The notes: generated from the sequence alone by a model not told the origin. DNA of 47,409 bases from Nitrospirota bacterium (GCA_023476565.1 JAMCVZ010000072.1:1-47409), one strand, 5' to 3'; positions 1 to 8,444 are shown, numbered from the stretch's first letter. A program made the numbers and translations.

Positions 1-174
1 CCCATTTTTCGTCTCTTCCTCTTATCGCTCATTTCATCTTTTCCGGGGTATTCCTTTTTCCTGCACACGTAGAGACCTTTTGTTAATTTCGTACAAGACA
101 AGCAAGTGCTATGCCGAACAGTGTTGGGACGGTTCTATTAAATGAGGAACATGGTAATACAAGGAGAAAATAAT

Positions 175-294
175 ATGGGAAGTGTCCCGAATGGCACAAC
201 ACGCGGCTCATCAGTGGTACGGGATATTGAAGTCGCAGCTCTTTCATTGATATCCTCTGTGTGGTTCTCCCTTCTTGAATTTGTTGTCTTTTGA
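175..294 (+). CDS. possible 39-residue small protein
   Basis: An ATG preceded by AAGGAG at 8-nt spacing opens a 39-codon frame ending in TGA. The product has a hydrophobic C-terminal third and no motif I recognise. The ribosome-binding site is the only positive evidence. The rest of 1-390 holds no other convincing gene. It could be a chance ORF in the leader of the toxin-antitoxin pair. Confidence 0.22.
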   Translation: MGSVPNGTTRGSSVVRDIEVAALSLISSVWFSLLEFVVF

Positions 295-353
295 GTTTTC
301 AGTCGCTTTGAGCCATATCGTTTTTAAAAAAACCTTATACCGTTTCAGTGTGG

Positions 354-359
354 TATAAT
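354..359 (+). promoter_or_regulatory. -10 box of the mntA-hepT promoter
   Basis: A perfect TATAAT hexamer lies 31 nt upstream of the mntA start, in an AT-rich stretch. No good -35 hexamer is visible at 16-18 nt, so this would be a weak or -10-driven promoter. The mntA ribosome-binding site AAGGA follows, 7 nt before its ATG. Confidence 0.4.
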
Positions 360-390
360 TTTTATATTTCGTGAGGCAAAGGATACCATC

Positions 391-699
391 ATGAGCAAGG
401 CTACTGTACAGCTTCCCAAGGACAAAATAACGGAGTTCTGCAAGCGGAACGGTATTCGTAAACTGTCCCTGTTCGGTTCAGTTCTCAAGGGGAGCGCAAA
501 ACCCGACAGTGATGTAGACCTTCTTGTTGAATTCGATCCAAGACATACTCCCGGCCTTTTTGGTCTGACAAATATGGAACTGGAACTTACAAAAATTCTG
601 GGGCGCAAAGTCGATTTAAGAACGCCGGAGGATTTAAGCCGTTACTTCAGAAAAGAGGTCATAAGATCGGCAAAGATACAGTATGAGAAGCGCGGATAG
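391..699 (+). CDS. mntA: MntA-type minimal nucleotidyltransferase antitoxin
   Basis: A 102-aa protein of the minimal nucleotidyltransferase family. The diagnostic GSx10DxD motif is intact: Gly29-Ser30, then Asp41 and Asp43, the metal-binding aspartates. In characterised systems this enzyme transfers AMP from ATP to a tyrosine of the HepT toxin and so neutralises it. Its last 17 bases overlap hepT, the usual antitoxin-first order with translational coupling. The start has a good ribosome-binding site and the length is normal for the family. It is transcribed convergently towards the cobalamin operon and is probably an independent insertion. Confidence 0.9.
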   Translation: MSKATVQLPKDKITEFCKRNGIRKLSLFGSVLKGSAKPDSDVDLLVEFDPRHTPGLFGLTNMELELTKILGRKVDLRTPEDLSRYFRKEVIRSAKIQYEKRG

Positions 700-1054
700 T
701 GTGCGGATGCGACATATGTTCGACGCAGCAAAGGAAGCAGTACTGTTCTCTGAAGGCAAAACACGGCGATCACTTAATTCAGACAGAAAACTTGTACTTG
801 CTCTCACCAAATCCATTGAGATAATCGGAGAGGCTGCATCTAAAATCACGCCGGAAAGCTGCGATTCACTTCCTCAGATTCCTTGGGCAACTATTATCGG
901 TATGAGGAACCGGCTCATTCATGCATATTACGATATCAATCTCGATATACTGTGGAAAACAGTAAAGAAAGATTTGCCGCCATTGATAACCGAACTCCAA
1001 AAGATATTTTCAGTTCACGAAAAAACAAAACGCTACAAGAAGGGAGCGCACTGA
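683..1054 (+). CDS. hepT: HepT-type HEPN ribonuclease toxin
   Basis: A 123-aa all-helical HEPN (DUF86) protein. The RNase/AMPylation motif Rx4HxY is present: Arg75, His80 and Tyr82. Arg and His form the RNase site, and the Tyr is the residue AMPylated by MntA in studied pairs. It overlaps mntA by 17 bp. No residue appears lost, so the pair should be functional. It ends close to the convergent end of cbiF. Confidence 0.9.
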   Translation: MRSADSVRMRHMFDAAKEAVLFSEGKTRRSLNSDRKLVLALTKSIEIIGEAASKITPESCDSLPQIPWATIIGMRNRLIHAYYDINLDILWKTVKKDLPPLITELQKIFSVHEKTKRYKKGAH

Positions 1055-1071
1055 GGGCCACATCCCATTTT

Positions 1072-1108
1072 ACTGCTCAGGGTATTACCTTCGGTAATCT
1101 TCAGCAGT
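1072..1108. terminator. palindrome between convergent hepT and cbiF
   Basis: An interrupted palindrome: outer arms ACTGCT/AGCAGT and an inner hairpin ATTACC-TTC-GGTAAT. It lies in the 71-bp gap where hepT and the cobalamin operon converge, so a bidirectional terminator is the natural reading. There is no clear T-run on either side, so termination efficiency is uncertain. Confidence 0.4.
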
Positions 1109-1125
1109 TTAGCTTTTCGGTTCCT

Positions 1126-1881
1126 TTACCCCCGGTATTCGTGCTTGAAGTCCTTGTCATAGAGTTTGGATTCCTTGCCCAGCGATGTCCCGGACGCCCT
1201 TAAGGATTCCCCCACATAGATCAGGGCGGTCTTTTTAACGCCGGCATCCCTTACCAGATCAACAATATCTTTCAATGAGCCGCGTATCACTTTCTGCTGG
1301 GGCCAGGATGCCTTCTCGACGACTATAGCCGGTGTGTCCTCAGGATAGCCCTTTAAGAGCTCGCCCCTGACCTTCTCGATCATTCCCACGCTCAGGAATA
1401 CCACCATCGTTGTCCGGTGCTTCGCAAGCTCCCCCAGGCCTTCAGATTCAGGGACCGGGGTCCTTCCTTCAAGGCGGGTGAAGATAACCGTCTGGCTTAT
1501 TTCGGGGATAGTAAGCTCTTGTCCGAGTATGGCGGCGCCGGCCATTGCAGAGGATACGCCGGGAACGACTTCGTATGCTATGTTGAGCCCCCTGAGCCGC
1601 TCTATCTGCTCGGATATGGCGCTGTAAAAGGCCGTATCTCCTGTATGCAGCCTCACCACAGTCTTGTCTTTGTCCGTATACGCCTTGATGGTCTTTATTA
1701 TTTCGTCCAGGTCCATGCGTGCTGAATCAAACACGTCTGCCCTGATGCCTTTTAAAATTTCAGGGTTGACGAGACTGCCGGCATAAATTACGGCATCGGC
1801 GCTGTCGATAAGTCTTCTGCCCTTAACGGTTATCAATTCGGGGTCCCCAGGCCCCGCCCCTATAAAGTAGACCTTAGACAT
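1126..1881 (-). CDS. cbiF: cobalt-precorrin-4 C11-methyltransferase
   Basis: A SAM-dependent tetrapyrrole methylase of about 251 aa. The N-terminus has the canonical GAGPGDPELITVKG loop, and the VVPGVSS motif characteristic of CbiF/CobM follows mid-protein. It methylates C11 of cobalt-precorrin-4 in anaerobic corrin-ring synthesis. I chose the start at 1881, which places the methylase loop at residue 6. A 12-codon upstream extension would read the 3' end of the preceding gene. The start overlaps the HD-domain gene by 8 bp. It is the last gene of the cobalamin operon. Confidence 0.92.
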   Translation of the reverse strand: MSKVYFIGAGPGDPELITVKGRRLIDSADAVIYAGSLVNPEILKGIRADVFDSARMDLDEIIKTIKAYTDKDKTVVRLHTGDTAFYSAISEQIERLRGLNIAYEVVPGVSSAMAGAAILGQELTIPEISQTVIFTRLEGRTPVPESEGLGELAKHRTTMVVFLSVGMIEKVRGELLKGYPEDTPAIVVEKASWPQQKVIRGSLKDIVDLVRDAGVKKTALIYVGESLRASGTSLGKESKLYDKDFKHEYRG

Positions 1882-2671
1882 GAGTGCCTTCCTCCAACCT
1901 TTCCTGTATATATTCATATAAAAAATCAGCTAATCTTCCAATCTCATCAGTCTGCGGCAGGGTTGCGATAATCTTTCCTATGTAATCATTCTCCAATACG
2001 ATCCTGAGCGAGGCGCCGAAATTCAGATCATACATCCATGACAGTTTTGTCAGCTTGAAATCGTTCAGCGTTTTAAGCATGGTCAGGGGTATGAGCTGTT
2101 TGTTGAGAATACGCTCCAGGACTGCCGGCGAATATCCGGGGACATCGGGCAGGCCGATCCCCACAGCGGACGGCCGCTCGTCATCGCGTTCTTCATAATA
2201 CTCGAAGAATACCCGCCATATGTCCAGCTTGTCCGCATCGCGGATTAATTTCAGGAACAGTATCGCCTCGGTATCGCCGATACCGGGTATTTTGTATGTG
2301 TTATGGAATTTAACCGCCGTGGTGATGATATGGCGCTCTCTTTCAGGGATATTCCGGAGGACCGCATTCTCGGTGAGTACCTGTGCGCCGAGCTCTCCAT
2401 GATTCACCGAACTGCTGTCCCTGAATGTCCTGTACCTGGCATACTGGGGGAATCTCCCGATATCGTGAAAGAGACCTATTGCCTCGGCAATCATCAGCTC
2501 ATCCCGGCTTAACGGCTGCTCAGCGGCTATACGAACGATGTTTTTACATACCTGATGCGTATGGTGCTCTTTGAGCAAGAAGTTTTTCTGATCCTCTTCT
2601 ATAGGAGAATAAAAGGATTTGCAATAACCGGAAAACCATTCTTTAAAGAGATCGAGGTCGCTCTGCTTCAT
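1874..2671 (-). CDS. HD-domain phosphohydrolase in the cobalamin operon
   Basis: A 265-aa cytoplasmic protein with an HD metal-dependent phosphohydrolase domain: His36/His37 in HHTH, His69-Asp70 in the HD pair, His91, and a later Asp in RDADKLD. The substrate is unknown; HD proteins usually cleave phosphomonoesters or nucleotides. It is coupled on both sides, overlapping cbiL by 4 bp and cbiF by 8 bp, so co-translation with corrin-ring methylases is built in. It is not one of the classical cob/cbi enzymes. A role in trimming nucleotide or cobamide phosphates is possible but inferred only from position. Confidence 0.8.
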   Translation of the reverse strand: MKQSDLDLFKEWFSGYCKSFYSPIEEDQKNFLLKEHHTHQVCKNIVRIAAEQPLSRDELMIAEAIGLFHDIGRFPQYARYRTFRDSSSVNHGELGAQVLTENAVLRNIPERERHIITTAVKFHNTYKIPGIGDTEAILFLKLIRDADKLDIWRVFFEYYEERDDERPSAVGIGLPDVPGYSPAVLERILNKQLIPLTMLKTLNDFKLTKLSWMYDLNFGASLRIVLENDYIGKIIATLPQTDEIGRLADFLYEYIQERLEEGTHV

Positions 2672-3429
2672 TTTCTGACAATCACTATCGAGAAGTAGTT
2701 CAGGTCGCTTTCTTTCACTTCCCGTATGTTTCTGATTATCCGTTCATCGCTCATTCCGGCCCTCGATATATATACGGCCTTTTCGGTGAGCCGTGCCACG
2801 TCAAGCGCCTGGATGATCCTGTCGAGAACCTTATGCACCTTCATGAGTACGACGGTATCGAAAGCCTCCAGCACTCCCTTCAGGGAATCTGCATAGGTCG
2901 CAGGGACAATGGCAACCTTCTCGTCAGCAAGACCCAGGGATATTTCAGCCCTGGCAGCCGAGGCATTGATGGAAGATACCCCGGGAATTATCTCAACGGC
3001 GAGGCCGGGATTGAGCTCAAGGAGCCTGTCGTAAAGATAGAAGAACGTGCTGTAAATCGTAGGATCTCCGATGGTTATAAAAGCCATATCAATCCCCCCG
3101 GCAAGTATGCTCATGACGGTTTCAGCCGTCTCATTCCACTTTGCATCCAATTCGCACGAAGCGGAACCGGAGCCCTCTTTTTCTGTGCTCCGGCTTCTAT
3201 GCGCCGGCTTCTGCTTGGTAGTTTTCCTCATGGGGAAATATGCCTCTATGATTTCCTTGCCGTCCAGATCAACCGCTTTTTTTACAATGGACAAGGCAAG
3301 GCTGCTGCCTTCTTCCCTGCCTTTCGGGACGCAAATGCAGGTGACCTCCCTGAGGACCTTGGCTGCCTTGAGTGTCAGCAGTTCGGGATCTCCCGGACCA
3401 ACGCCTATGACGTAAAGAGTTCCCGGCAT
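2668..3429 (-). CDS. cbiL: cobalt-precorrin-2 C20-methyltransferase
   Basis: A 253-aa tetrapyrrole methylase that begins GVGPGDPELLTLKA and contains the GVSSINASAA segment typical of CbiL/CobI. It adds the C20 methyl group to cobalt-sirohydrochlorin. Residues of about 68-95 form a Lys/Arg/Ser-rich insertion between the conserved AYFPM segment and the helix before the ITIGDP motif. The DNA there (3170-3235) carries two copies of a 14-bp unit containing AGAAGCCGG, resembling the 7-bp-period arrays elsewhere in the operon. It starts 1 nt after the cbiET stop and shares ATGA with the HD gene. Confidence 0.9.
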   Translation of the reverse strand: MPGTLYVIGVGPGDPELLTLKAAKVLREVTCICVPKGREEGSSLALSIVKKAVDLDGKEIIEAYFPMRKTTKQKPAHRSRSTEKEGSGSASCELDAKWNETAETVMSILAGGIDMAFITIGDPTIYSTFFYLYDRLLELNPGLAVEIIPGVSSINASAARAEISLGLADEKVAIVPATYADSLKGVLEAFDTVVLMKVHKVLDRIIQALDVARLTEKAVYISRAGMSDERIIRNIREVKESDLNYFSIVIVRK

Positions 3430-3430
3430 C

Positions 3431-4762
3431 TCAGTTCTTTCTCCCTGTAATAATAAAAACCGGATTCAATGCGCTCATGTGCATCCGCCCGTTTACAATT
3501 TTCGACCGTGAAATCGAAACCTGCGAGATCTCAGTGATAAATCCGGCGATCTCAAAGTGATGTACTGCATCGTGCAGAGTTTCTATTGTAGCTGCATTCA
3601 ACACAATAATTCCAGACAGCATTCTTTCTCCGATGCGGCGTACCAGCCCTTCAAGTTGTCCGCCGCTGCCGCCGATGAACACCCTGTCCGGAGCCGGAAG
3701 GCTTTCCAGCGATTCAAGTGCAGGGCCCTCTATAAGTTCAATATTCGGGACATTGAACCGAACTCTGTTTCTCTTGATATTGTCGAGCTGCTCCTTATCC
3801 TTTTCTACGGCAAAAACCCTTAAGGCAGGGCAGAGCCGCGCAGCCTCGATCGATACCGAGCCTGAGCCTGCGCCTATGTCCCAGAGTACGCCGCACCGGG
3901 GGAGCCTTAATTTATGGATAGTAACGGCCCTGGCTTCGTCCTTCGTTATAAGCCCTCTTGAATGTGCAATGTCGTCTTCGGCAAGACCGAAGAAAAAGCC
4001 TGTCTCCGGTCCCCGGCCCTCGGTCTCCGGCTGTTTGGTCTCGTATTGACTGCCGGCTGCCGACTGCGGAATGTCGACACGGGTTTTAATGATGACTACA
4101 TTGGGTTCTGAAAACGACATCCTGGCAATCTCTTCAGGGTTGCCTTCCGTGACTTTCTCTTCAGGATAACCGAGCCTCTCGCATACATACATGGTAAAGG
4201 ATGAAGGATGAAGGAGGAAGGAGGAAGACTGCACAATCTCTTTTGCAATTGCCGCCGGATTATTTTCCCTGTCCGTAAGAATGGCAATCTTATTATGGCT
4301 TTGTAACAGGAAAGGGATATCGGTTATCTCATAGGGCAATCTTCTTCTCTTTTCGGGATCAGGTCCCCCGTGAAGGCTCATCAGGAATGCATCATCCCAA
4401 GCCTCCTTGATTTTTGAGAATGCCACCTGAATGCTCGACAGCTCGGGGAATATTTCAACCGCCCCCTTCCCGAGTTCATTTATTACCCTCCTCCCTATGC
4501 CGGAAAACAGCGGATCGCCTGATGCAAGTAGAACGATGGTTTCCTCCTTATATCTATCGCGCATGTATGCGGTGGTTTCCTCAATATTGCTGAGCACGCG
4601 GACCTTATCCCTGACCGTTTCGAACTCATCATATCTCTCAAAGACCTCGAGAAGCCTCCGGGATGCAAGTATGACATCAGCCCTGTTGATCGCCTCAAGG
4701 GCTTTCTTGTCAAAGGGCTTATAGCCAATGCCGATGATGTATACTTTACTCACTGTTTGCAA
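3431..4762 (-). CDS. cbiET: cobalt-precorrin-6B/7 methyltransferase-decarboxylase CbiE-CbiT fusion
   Basis: A 443-aa fusion equivalent to CobL. CbiE (about 1-210) has the GIGYKP loop and LASGDPLFSGIG. CbiT (about 255-440) has KDEARAVTIHKL and the SAM-binding motif DIGAGSGSVS. It methylates C5 and C15 and decarboxylates the C12 acetate. I keep the TTG start at 4762 because GAGGA lies 8 nt upstream; the GTG at 4753 is an alternative. Two repeat-derived segments are in frame: near residues 178-190 (HPSSF, from 7-bp repeats at 4197-4231) and residues 226-254 in the E-T linker (from 4000-4085). It overlaps cbiD by 17 bp. Confidence 0.9.
   Translation of the reverse strand: MQTVSKVYIIGIGYKPFDKKALEAINRADVILASRRLLEVFERYDEFETVRDKVRVLSNIEETTAYMRDRYKEETIVLLASGDPLFSGIGRRVINELGKGAVEIFPELSSIQVAFSKIKEAWDDAFLMSLHGGPDPEKRRRLPYEITDIPFLLQSHNKIAILTDRENNPAAIAKEIVQSSSFLLHPSSFTMYVCERLGYPEEKVTEGNPEEIARMSFSEPNVVIIKTRVDIPQSAAGSQYETKQPETEGRGPETGFFFGLAEDDIAHSRGLITKDEARAVTIHKLRLPRCGVLWDIGAGSGSVSIEAARLCPALRVFAVEKDKEQLDNIKRNRVRFNVPNIELIEGPALESLESLPAPDRVFIGGSGGQLEGLVRRIGERMLSGIIVLNAATIETLHDAVHHFEIAGFITEISQVSISRSKIVNGRMHMSALNPVFIITGRKN
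4000..4085. repeat. heptamer-period repeat in the CbiE-CbiT linker
   Basis: Runs of 7-bp units (CCGGTCC, CCGGCCC, TCGGTCT, CCGGCTG), followed in inverted sense by GACTGCCGGCTGCCGACTGC. The array is read through in frame as a Gln/Glu/Gly-rich linker between the two catalytic domains. The period and inverted pairing match the other arrays in this window. Confidence 0.6.
4197..4231. repeat. heptamer array inside the cbiE part
   Basis: Four tandem 7-bp units, GGATGAA twice and then GGAGGAA twice. On the coding (minus) strand they are translated in frame as Ser/Leu/His/Pro residues late in the CbiE domain. A related array occurs at 39416-39447, outside any gene. Confidence 0.7.
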
Positions 4763-5864
4763 TTATATCTTCCTCATACGATACAAGGTGGGCAATGATC
4801 GGAATTCCGGGGACGATCCCCCCGGTGTATTTTCTCGCGGCAGAGCAGACTTTTGAAAGGATTGGTGTAATTTGGGCGCCGGATGTTGACCGGATAAGAT
4901 CGAAAATTTCTCTCGCTGTATTGAATTCGTGATCTGCGGTCCCTGATATGTATCCCATGCCCTCCAGGAATTCCATTGCTTTTTTTACATCAATCGCGCC
5001 GTGCCTTACATGGGTCTGCGGTGTCGCCATCCCGATCTTGAGCATCTTTGCCCATTGGGCGCAGAGATGTATTCTCCTGAATCCATGCTTTCCGGCCTCG
5101 AGAAACGAAAATTCAAGGTAGTCTCCCATCATTACGTATGCCTCTTCGGGGAAATTATACTTCCGCATATGCGCCTTTTCGGAGACCCTTCCGGCCGAAA
5201 GCACGAGCTCGTCATGGCCCATTGCCCGTGCGACATCCATGGACGCGGAGATGCTTGCGGTCCACGCTTCGGTAGATATGGGCTTAACAATCCCCGTGGT
5301 GCCGAGGATGGATATCCCGCCGACAATGCCCAGTCTCGGATTCAGGGTTTTTTTGGCTAAAATATCCCCATGGGGCACGGAAATGGTTATTTCAAGGCTA
5401 AGTAACTCGTTGCTGTCTTTAACCGCTTCCATAACCGCCTCTTTTATCATTCTCCTCGGTACTGGATTTATCGCCGCCTCGCCGACCGGCATGGATAATC
5501 CGGGCTTTGTCATAACCCCGACACCTTTTCCGCCCTTTATTGTTAGTGGCTCGTTACTCTCTTTTAAGGTGACTTCCGCCACTATTTCCGCCCCATTGGT
5601 GACGTCGGGGTCATCCCCTGCGTCCTTGATCACAGATGCCCATGCTGCGAGTTTGGAGTTATGAGTTATGAGCTCGGAGTTATTGATCTTAAACTTAACT
5701 CTACTGCCGTCAGGAAAAGGAATCTCAACGGTTTGTACCTTTCCCGAACCCTGAACTTCAAACTCTGAGCTCATTAACTTTAGTGCCGCCGCTTTTGCCG
5801 CTGCCGCAGCGCAGGCCCCGGTCGTATATCCTGAGCGGAGTATTTTCCGTCTGTCTGCTAACAT
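4746..5864 (-). CDS. cbiD: cobalt-precorrin-5B C1-methyltransferase
   Basis: A 372-aa CbiD with the N-terminal GYTTGACAAAAAKAA signature. DPDVTNG and the GGISILGTTGIVKP segment are also present. It methylates C1 in the anaerobic pathway, so it marks the oxygen-independent route. Two short segments look repeat-derived: residues 30-40 (SSEFEVQGSG, DNA 5745-5775) and residues 58-70 (NNSELITHNSK, DNA 5655-5695, units GAGTTAT/GAGCTCG). Both lie in the N-terminal domain between conserved blocks. It overlaps cobO by 7 bp and cbiET by 17 bp. Confidence 0.94.
   Translation of the reverse strand: MLADRRKILRSGYTTGACAAAAAKAAALKLMSSEFEVQGSGKVQTVEIPFPDGSRVKFKINNSELITHNSKLAAWASVIKDAGDDPDVTNGAEIVAEVTLKESNEPLTIKGGKGVGVMTKPGLSMPVGEAAINPVPRRMIKEAVMEAVKDSNELLSLEITISVPHGDILAKKTLNPRLGIVGGISILGTTGIVKPISTEAWTASISASMDVARAMGHDELVLSAGRVSEKAHMRKYNFPEEAYVMMGDYLEFSFLEAGKHGFRRIHLCAQWAKMLKIGMATPQTHVRHGAIDVKKAMEFLEGMGYISGTADHEFNTAREIFDLIRSTSGAQITPILSKVCSAARKYTGGIVPGIPIIAHLVSYEEDIIANSE
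5655..5775. repeat. two heptamer arrays inside cbiD
   Basis: The first array (5655-5695) reads GAGTTAT, GAGTTAT, GAGCTCG, GAGTTAT in succession. The second (5745-5775) has degenerate units CCTGAAC, TTCAAAC, TCTGAGC. Both are translated in frame in CbiD. They are 50-120 bp apart and in opposite sense, the same inverted-pair arrangement as at 6374-6480 and in cbiA. Confidence 0.65.
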
Positions 5865-6373
5865 TCTATTCCTACCCTTGCCTTTACCCCCTTCCTTGCA
5901 TAATGCTTTATTTCCCTCATTTCCGTCACAAGGTCAGCTTTGTCGACAACCCTTTCATCCGCATATCTGCCGGTAAGTATCAGTTCAACCGGTGAGGGCT
6001 TCGCGTCCAGTAAAGCCAAAAGCTCTTCAACGCTAAAAAGATTGTTGTGTGTCGCAACATTTACTTCATCGAGTATTACCACATCATATTCCCCGGATGT
6101 GATTATCTCGCTGACCTCTGCGAATCCTTTTCTCGCAGAATCGATTGCCGCCTTGGGCCTTTTGCCTCTCAAGAAGCCTGTGCCGTATTGCTTAACAGTG
6201 ATTAAATCGGAAAATCTCTCAAGGGCTTTATGCTCGCTGCATCTCCTCTTTTTTATGAACTGCGCAATGAACACCCTGAGCCCCGCGCCCGCAGCCCTCA
6301 ATGCAAGGCCCAGTGCAGCGGTAGTCTTGCCCTTGCAATTGCCGGTGTAAACCTGTATGTATCCTTTACGCAT
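5858..6373 (-). CDS. cobO: cob(I)yrinic acid a,c-diamide adenosyltransferase
   Basis: A 171-aa CobA/CobO/BtuR-family ATP:corrinoid adenosyltransferase. The P-loop GNCKGKTTAALG lies at residues 9-20, with VILDEVN as Walker B and a C-terminal ADLVTEMREIKHYA block. It attaches 5'-deoxyadenosine to cobalt. I chose the ATG at 6373 because it places GYIQVYTGN at the N-terminus as in the family. The 20-codon upstream extension is translated repeat DNA. It overlaps cbiD by 7 bp. Confidence 0.92.
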   Translation of the reverse strand: MRKGYIQVYTGNCKGKTTAALGLALRAAGAGLRVFIAQFIKKRRCSEHKALERFSDLITVKQYGTGFLRGKRPKAAIDSARKGFAEVSEIITSGEYDVVILDEVNVATHNNLFSVEELLALLDAKPSPVELILTGRYADERVVDKADLVTEMREIKHYARKGVKARVGIEC

Positions 6374-6480
6374 AAAAACCGTAATCCGCAAGGCGTGATG
6401 GGTAACGGGTAAAAACAAAAGTGCAAATAACATTTCTCCTGTATCTTTTCACATCACTCATTACGCATTACCCATTACGG
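6374..6480. repeat. inverted pair of heptamer arrays between cbiO and cobO
   Basis: The left part (GTGATGGGTAACGGGT type) and the right part (CACTCAT, TACGCAT, TACCCAT, TACGG) are related heptamer arrays in opposite orientation, about 50 bp apart. The right array carries the cbiO stop codon and encodes its last residues (VMGNA). The whole spacer could fold into a long imperfect hairpin in the mRNA. Confidence 0.7.
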
Positions 6481-7309
6481 CCTTTATGATTTCCCTCCGC
6501 GCTTCACCGACGGTAAGCGGGACTTTCCCGAAAGGGATATTGTCCTCGTGCTTCAGCTTATAGATCAATTCGGCAATCTGGGGAAGCCTGAGCTTTACCT
6601 GCGTCATCTCCTCGGGGGCCGTGAATACATCCTCAGGTGTGCCGCTTCTCATAATGCTGCCTTTGCTCAGGATATAGAGCTTGTGCAGGAAGAGCGGGAC
6701 CATATCGACGCTGTGAGTAGCCATGGCGATGGTTACCCCCCTTTCCTTGTTCAGCCTTGTCAGGAGGTGCATCATCTTGTATTCTCCCATGGGGTCCAAT
6801 CCCGCGGTCGGTTCATCCAGGAGCAGTATTTCATGCCCCATTGCAAGGAGCCCTGCGATGCACACCCTCTTTTTCTGTCCATAGCTCAGGTTGTGGATGG
6901 ATTTTTTTGCAGAACCGTCCATTTCGACGTCCTTGAGCGCATCCTTTATCCTCCGCGCGACTTCCTTCTCAGCGAAGCCCATGTTGATGGGGCCGAAGGC
7001 CACATCCTCGTATACGGTAGGAGCGAAGAGCTGGTCATCCGGGTTCTGAAAGACGAGGCCGACCTTTTTATAAATCTCCTTCGGCGATAATTTCCTGATA
7101 TCCTTTCCGTCAAGCTGAACGCAGCCTTTGAAATCCTTTATCAGGCCGTCCATTATTTTGAGGAGCGTCGTTTTCCCCGATCCGTTCGACCCCAGTATGC
7201 CGATGAATTCCCCCCTTTTTATCTCAAGGTGAATATCGGACAGGGCATGGGTCCCGTCCGGATATTTGAAGGAATCCACTTTGACTGCCAACCTGACTAG
7301 ATGCTCCAT
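6461..7309 (-). CDS. cbiO: cobalt ECF transporter ATPase CbiO
   Basis: A 282-aa ABC ATPase. Walker A GSNGSGKT at residues 40-47, Q-loop in VFQNPDDQLF, signature LSYGQKKR, Walker B LLLDEPTAGLDP and switch His in MATHSVD are all intact. FQNPDDQLF is characteristic of ECF/CbiO ATPases. It energises cobalt import together with CbiQ and CbiM. It overlaps cbiQ by 13 bp. The C-terminal VMGNA and the stop codon lie inside a 7-bp-period array, so the natural terminus appears to have been replaced. Confidence 0.94.
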   Translation of the reverse strand: MEHLVRLAVKVDSFKYPDGTHALSDIHLEIKRGEFIGILGSNGSGKTTLLKIMDGLIKDFKGCVQLDGKDIRKLSPKEIYKKVGLVFQNPDDQLFAPTVYEDVAFGPINMGFAEKEVARRIKDALKDVEMDGSAKKSIHNLSYGQKKRVCIAGLLAMGHEILLLDEPTAGLDPMGEYKMMHLLTRLNKERGVTIAMATHSVDMVPLFLHKLYILSKGSIMRSGTPEDVFTAPEEMTQVKLRLPQIAELIYKLKHEDNIPFGKVPLTVGEARREIIKAVMGNA

Positions 7310-8049
7310 GCAACCCCCATAACGATGAGAAACAGGGTCGAGAAAACAATCTCGGATGCCCTGAAAGGCTTGTGTTTCAGGGCCGGCATATTGCCGTCAT
7401 ATCCCCGCTGGACCATTGACACCGTGACATTCTGGCTCTGCTCAAATGCCTTGAGGGTTAAAGAACCCGCCAGGACGCCGAAGGAGCTTAATCCTCGCCT
7501 GACATTTGAATAACCGAGGCGATTTTTTTGGGCATTGTAAATGACCATTGCATCTTCAAAGAGCACAAAGATATATCTGTATGCAAACATCAATATTTCT
7601 ATAAAACCCCTTGGAACCCTGAGCCATGAAAGGCCGGCCATAAATTCGGTGAATGGCGTGGAGAACCCCAGGACGGCAACGACGGATACGGCGCCTAACA
7701 TTCTGCTTGCTATCTGTAAGCCATCCATGAGTCCATCTTTATGGCCGGCAATCCTGGCGCCCATGATGTTCATAGAGAAGAGAACATCCTCTCCTGAAAA
7801 GAAGAATTTCAGAAGAAGGACTACAGCGGCAATGAACAGGGGTTCCGAAAACCTCAGGATAAAGACCCTTGACGGTATCCTCATCTTGATACAGAAAAAG
7901 AGACAGAGCAACGCCATAAGCAAGGGAAAGGCAAAGCCCTTATAACTTAAGACCATTACGAGAAGGGTCAGGGCGGCAAGGAGCTTCACCCTTGCGTCGA
8001 TCCTTGAAAACAAGTTGTCTTTTTTAAAGTATTCAGAAAATAGTTCCAT
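7297..8049 (-). CDS. cbiQ: cobalt ECF transporter transmembrane subunit CbiQ
   Basis: A 250-aa membrane T-component. It has hydrophobic segments after the first 25 residues and the NVRRGLSSFGVLAGSLTLKAFE region near the C-terminus, where CbiQ proteins carry the coupling helices that contact the ATPase. It begins with MELFSEYFKKDN, preceded by GAGGATTAA. A 68-bp gap separates it from the cbiN-like gene and contains the small inverted repeat CCTGAA...TTCAGG. Confidence 0.92.
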   Translation of the reverse strand: MELFSEYFKKDNLFSRIDARVKLLAALTLLVMVLSYKGFAFPLLMALLCLFFCIKMRIPSRVFILRFSEPLFIAAVVLLLKFFFSGEDVLFSMNIMGARIAGHKDGLMDGLQIASRMLGAVSVVAVLGFSTPFTEFMAGLSWLRVPRGFIEILMFAYRYIFVLFEDAMVIYNAQKNRLGYSNVRRGLSSFGVLAGSLTLKAFEQSQNVTVSMVQRGYDGNMPALKHKPFRASEIVFSTLFLIVMGVAWSI

Positions 8050-8117
8050 TTAATCCTCACGTAAACCTGAAGATGCGCGGACTATGTTCAGGTAGCCCGC
8101 ACATCCTAATAGTAACG

Positions 8118-8444
8118 TTAACCTGTTGTTTTTTGCTTATCCCCGTTGATTCTGGGCGTTTTTTCAACCATAAGTATCCTCCAGTAATAGCCTGCCGCAA
8201 ACCCTCCGATTGTCCCTGCAAGGAGGAATACAAAGAGGAGGAGGTCACCCTGGTCAGTGTTTATTAAGGGCGTCATCGCCTCTCTACCATGCTCTTTTGC
8301 GTATTTTTCGACTACAGACTCATCAACGCCCGGCCATTTCTCAGCGGCGGTAACGAGTGACGAGTAACAAGTGATGAGTAAAAAAATAATTAAAAACATT
8401 ATCCTGTAATTTTGAATTTTGAATCTTGAATCCTGAATTCTCAT
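8118..8444 (-). CDS. cbiN: CbiN-like small subunit of the cobalt transporter
   Basis: A 108-aa protein between cbiM and cbiQ, the normal cbiN position. It has a signal peptide, a short periplasmic stretch (KWPGVDESVVEKYAKEHGR) and one C-terminal transmembrane helix (GDLLLFVFLLAGTIGGF, then GYYWR). This matches CbiN topology, although sequence identity to classical CbiN looks low. The first 33 residues are largely repeat-derived: MRIQDSRFKIQNYR from TTGAATC-type heptamers, and CYSSLVTA with its cleavage site from TAACGAG-type heptamers. Its ATG overlaps the cbiM stop (ATGA). Confidence 0.7.
   Translation of the reverse strand: MRIQDSRFKIQNYRIMFLIIFLLITCYSSLVTAAEKWPGVDESVVEKYAKEHGREAMTPLINTDQGDLLLFVFLLAGTIGGFAAGYYWRILMVEKTPRINGDKQKTTG
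8345..8440. repeat. two heptamer arrays encoding the cbiN-like signal peptide
   Basis: The 8345-8381 array is TAACGAG, TGACGAG, TAACAAG, TGATGAG. The 8409-8440 array is TTGAATT, TTGAATC, TTGAATC, CTGAATT. Both are fully coding on the minus strand and flank a short hydrophobic core. A TTTTGAA-type array also encodes the CbiM N-terminus at 9181-9206. Confidence 0.75.
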
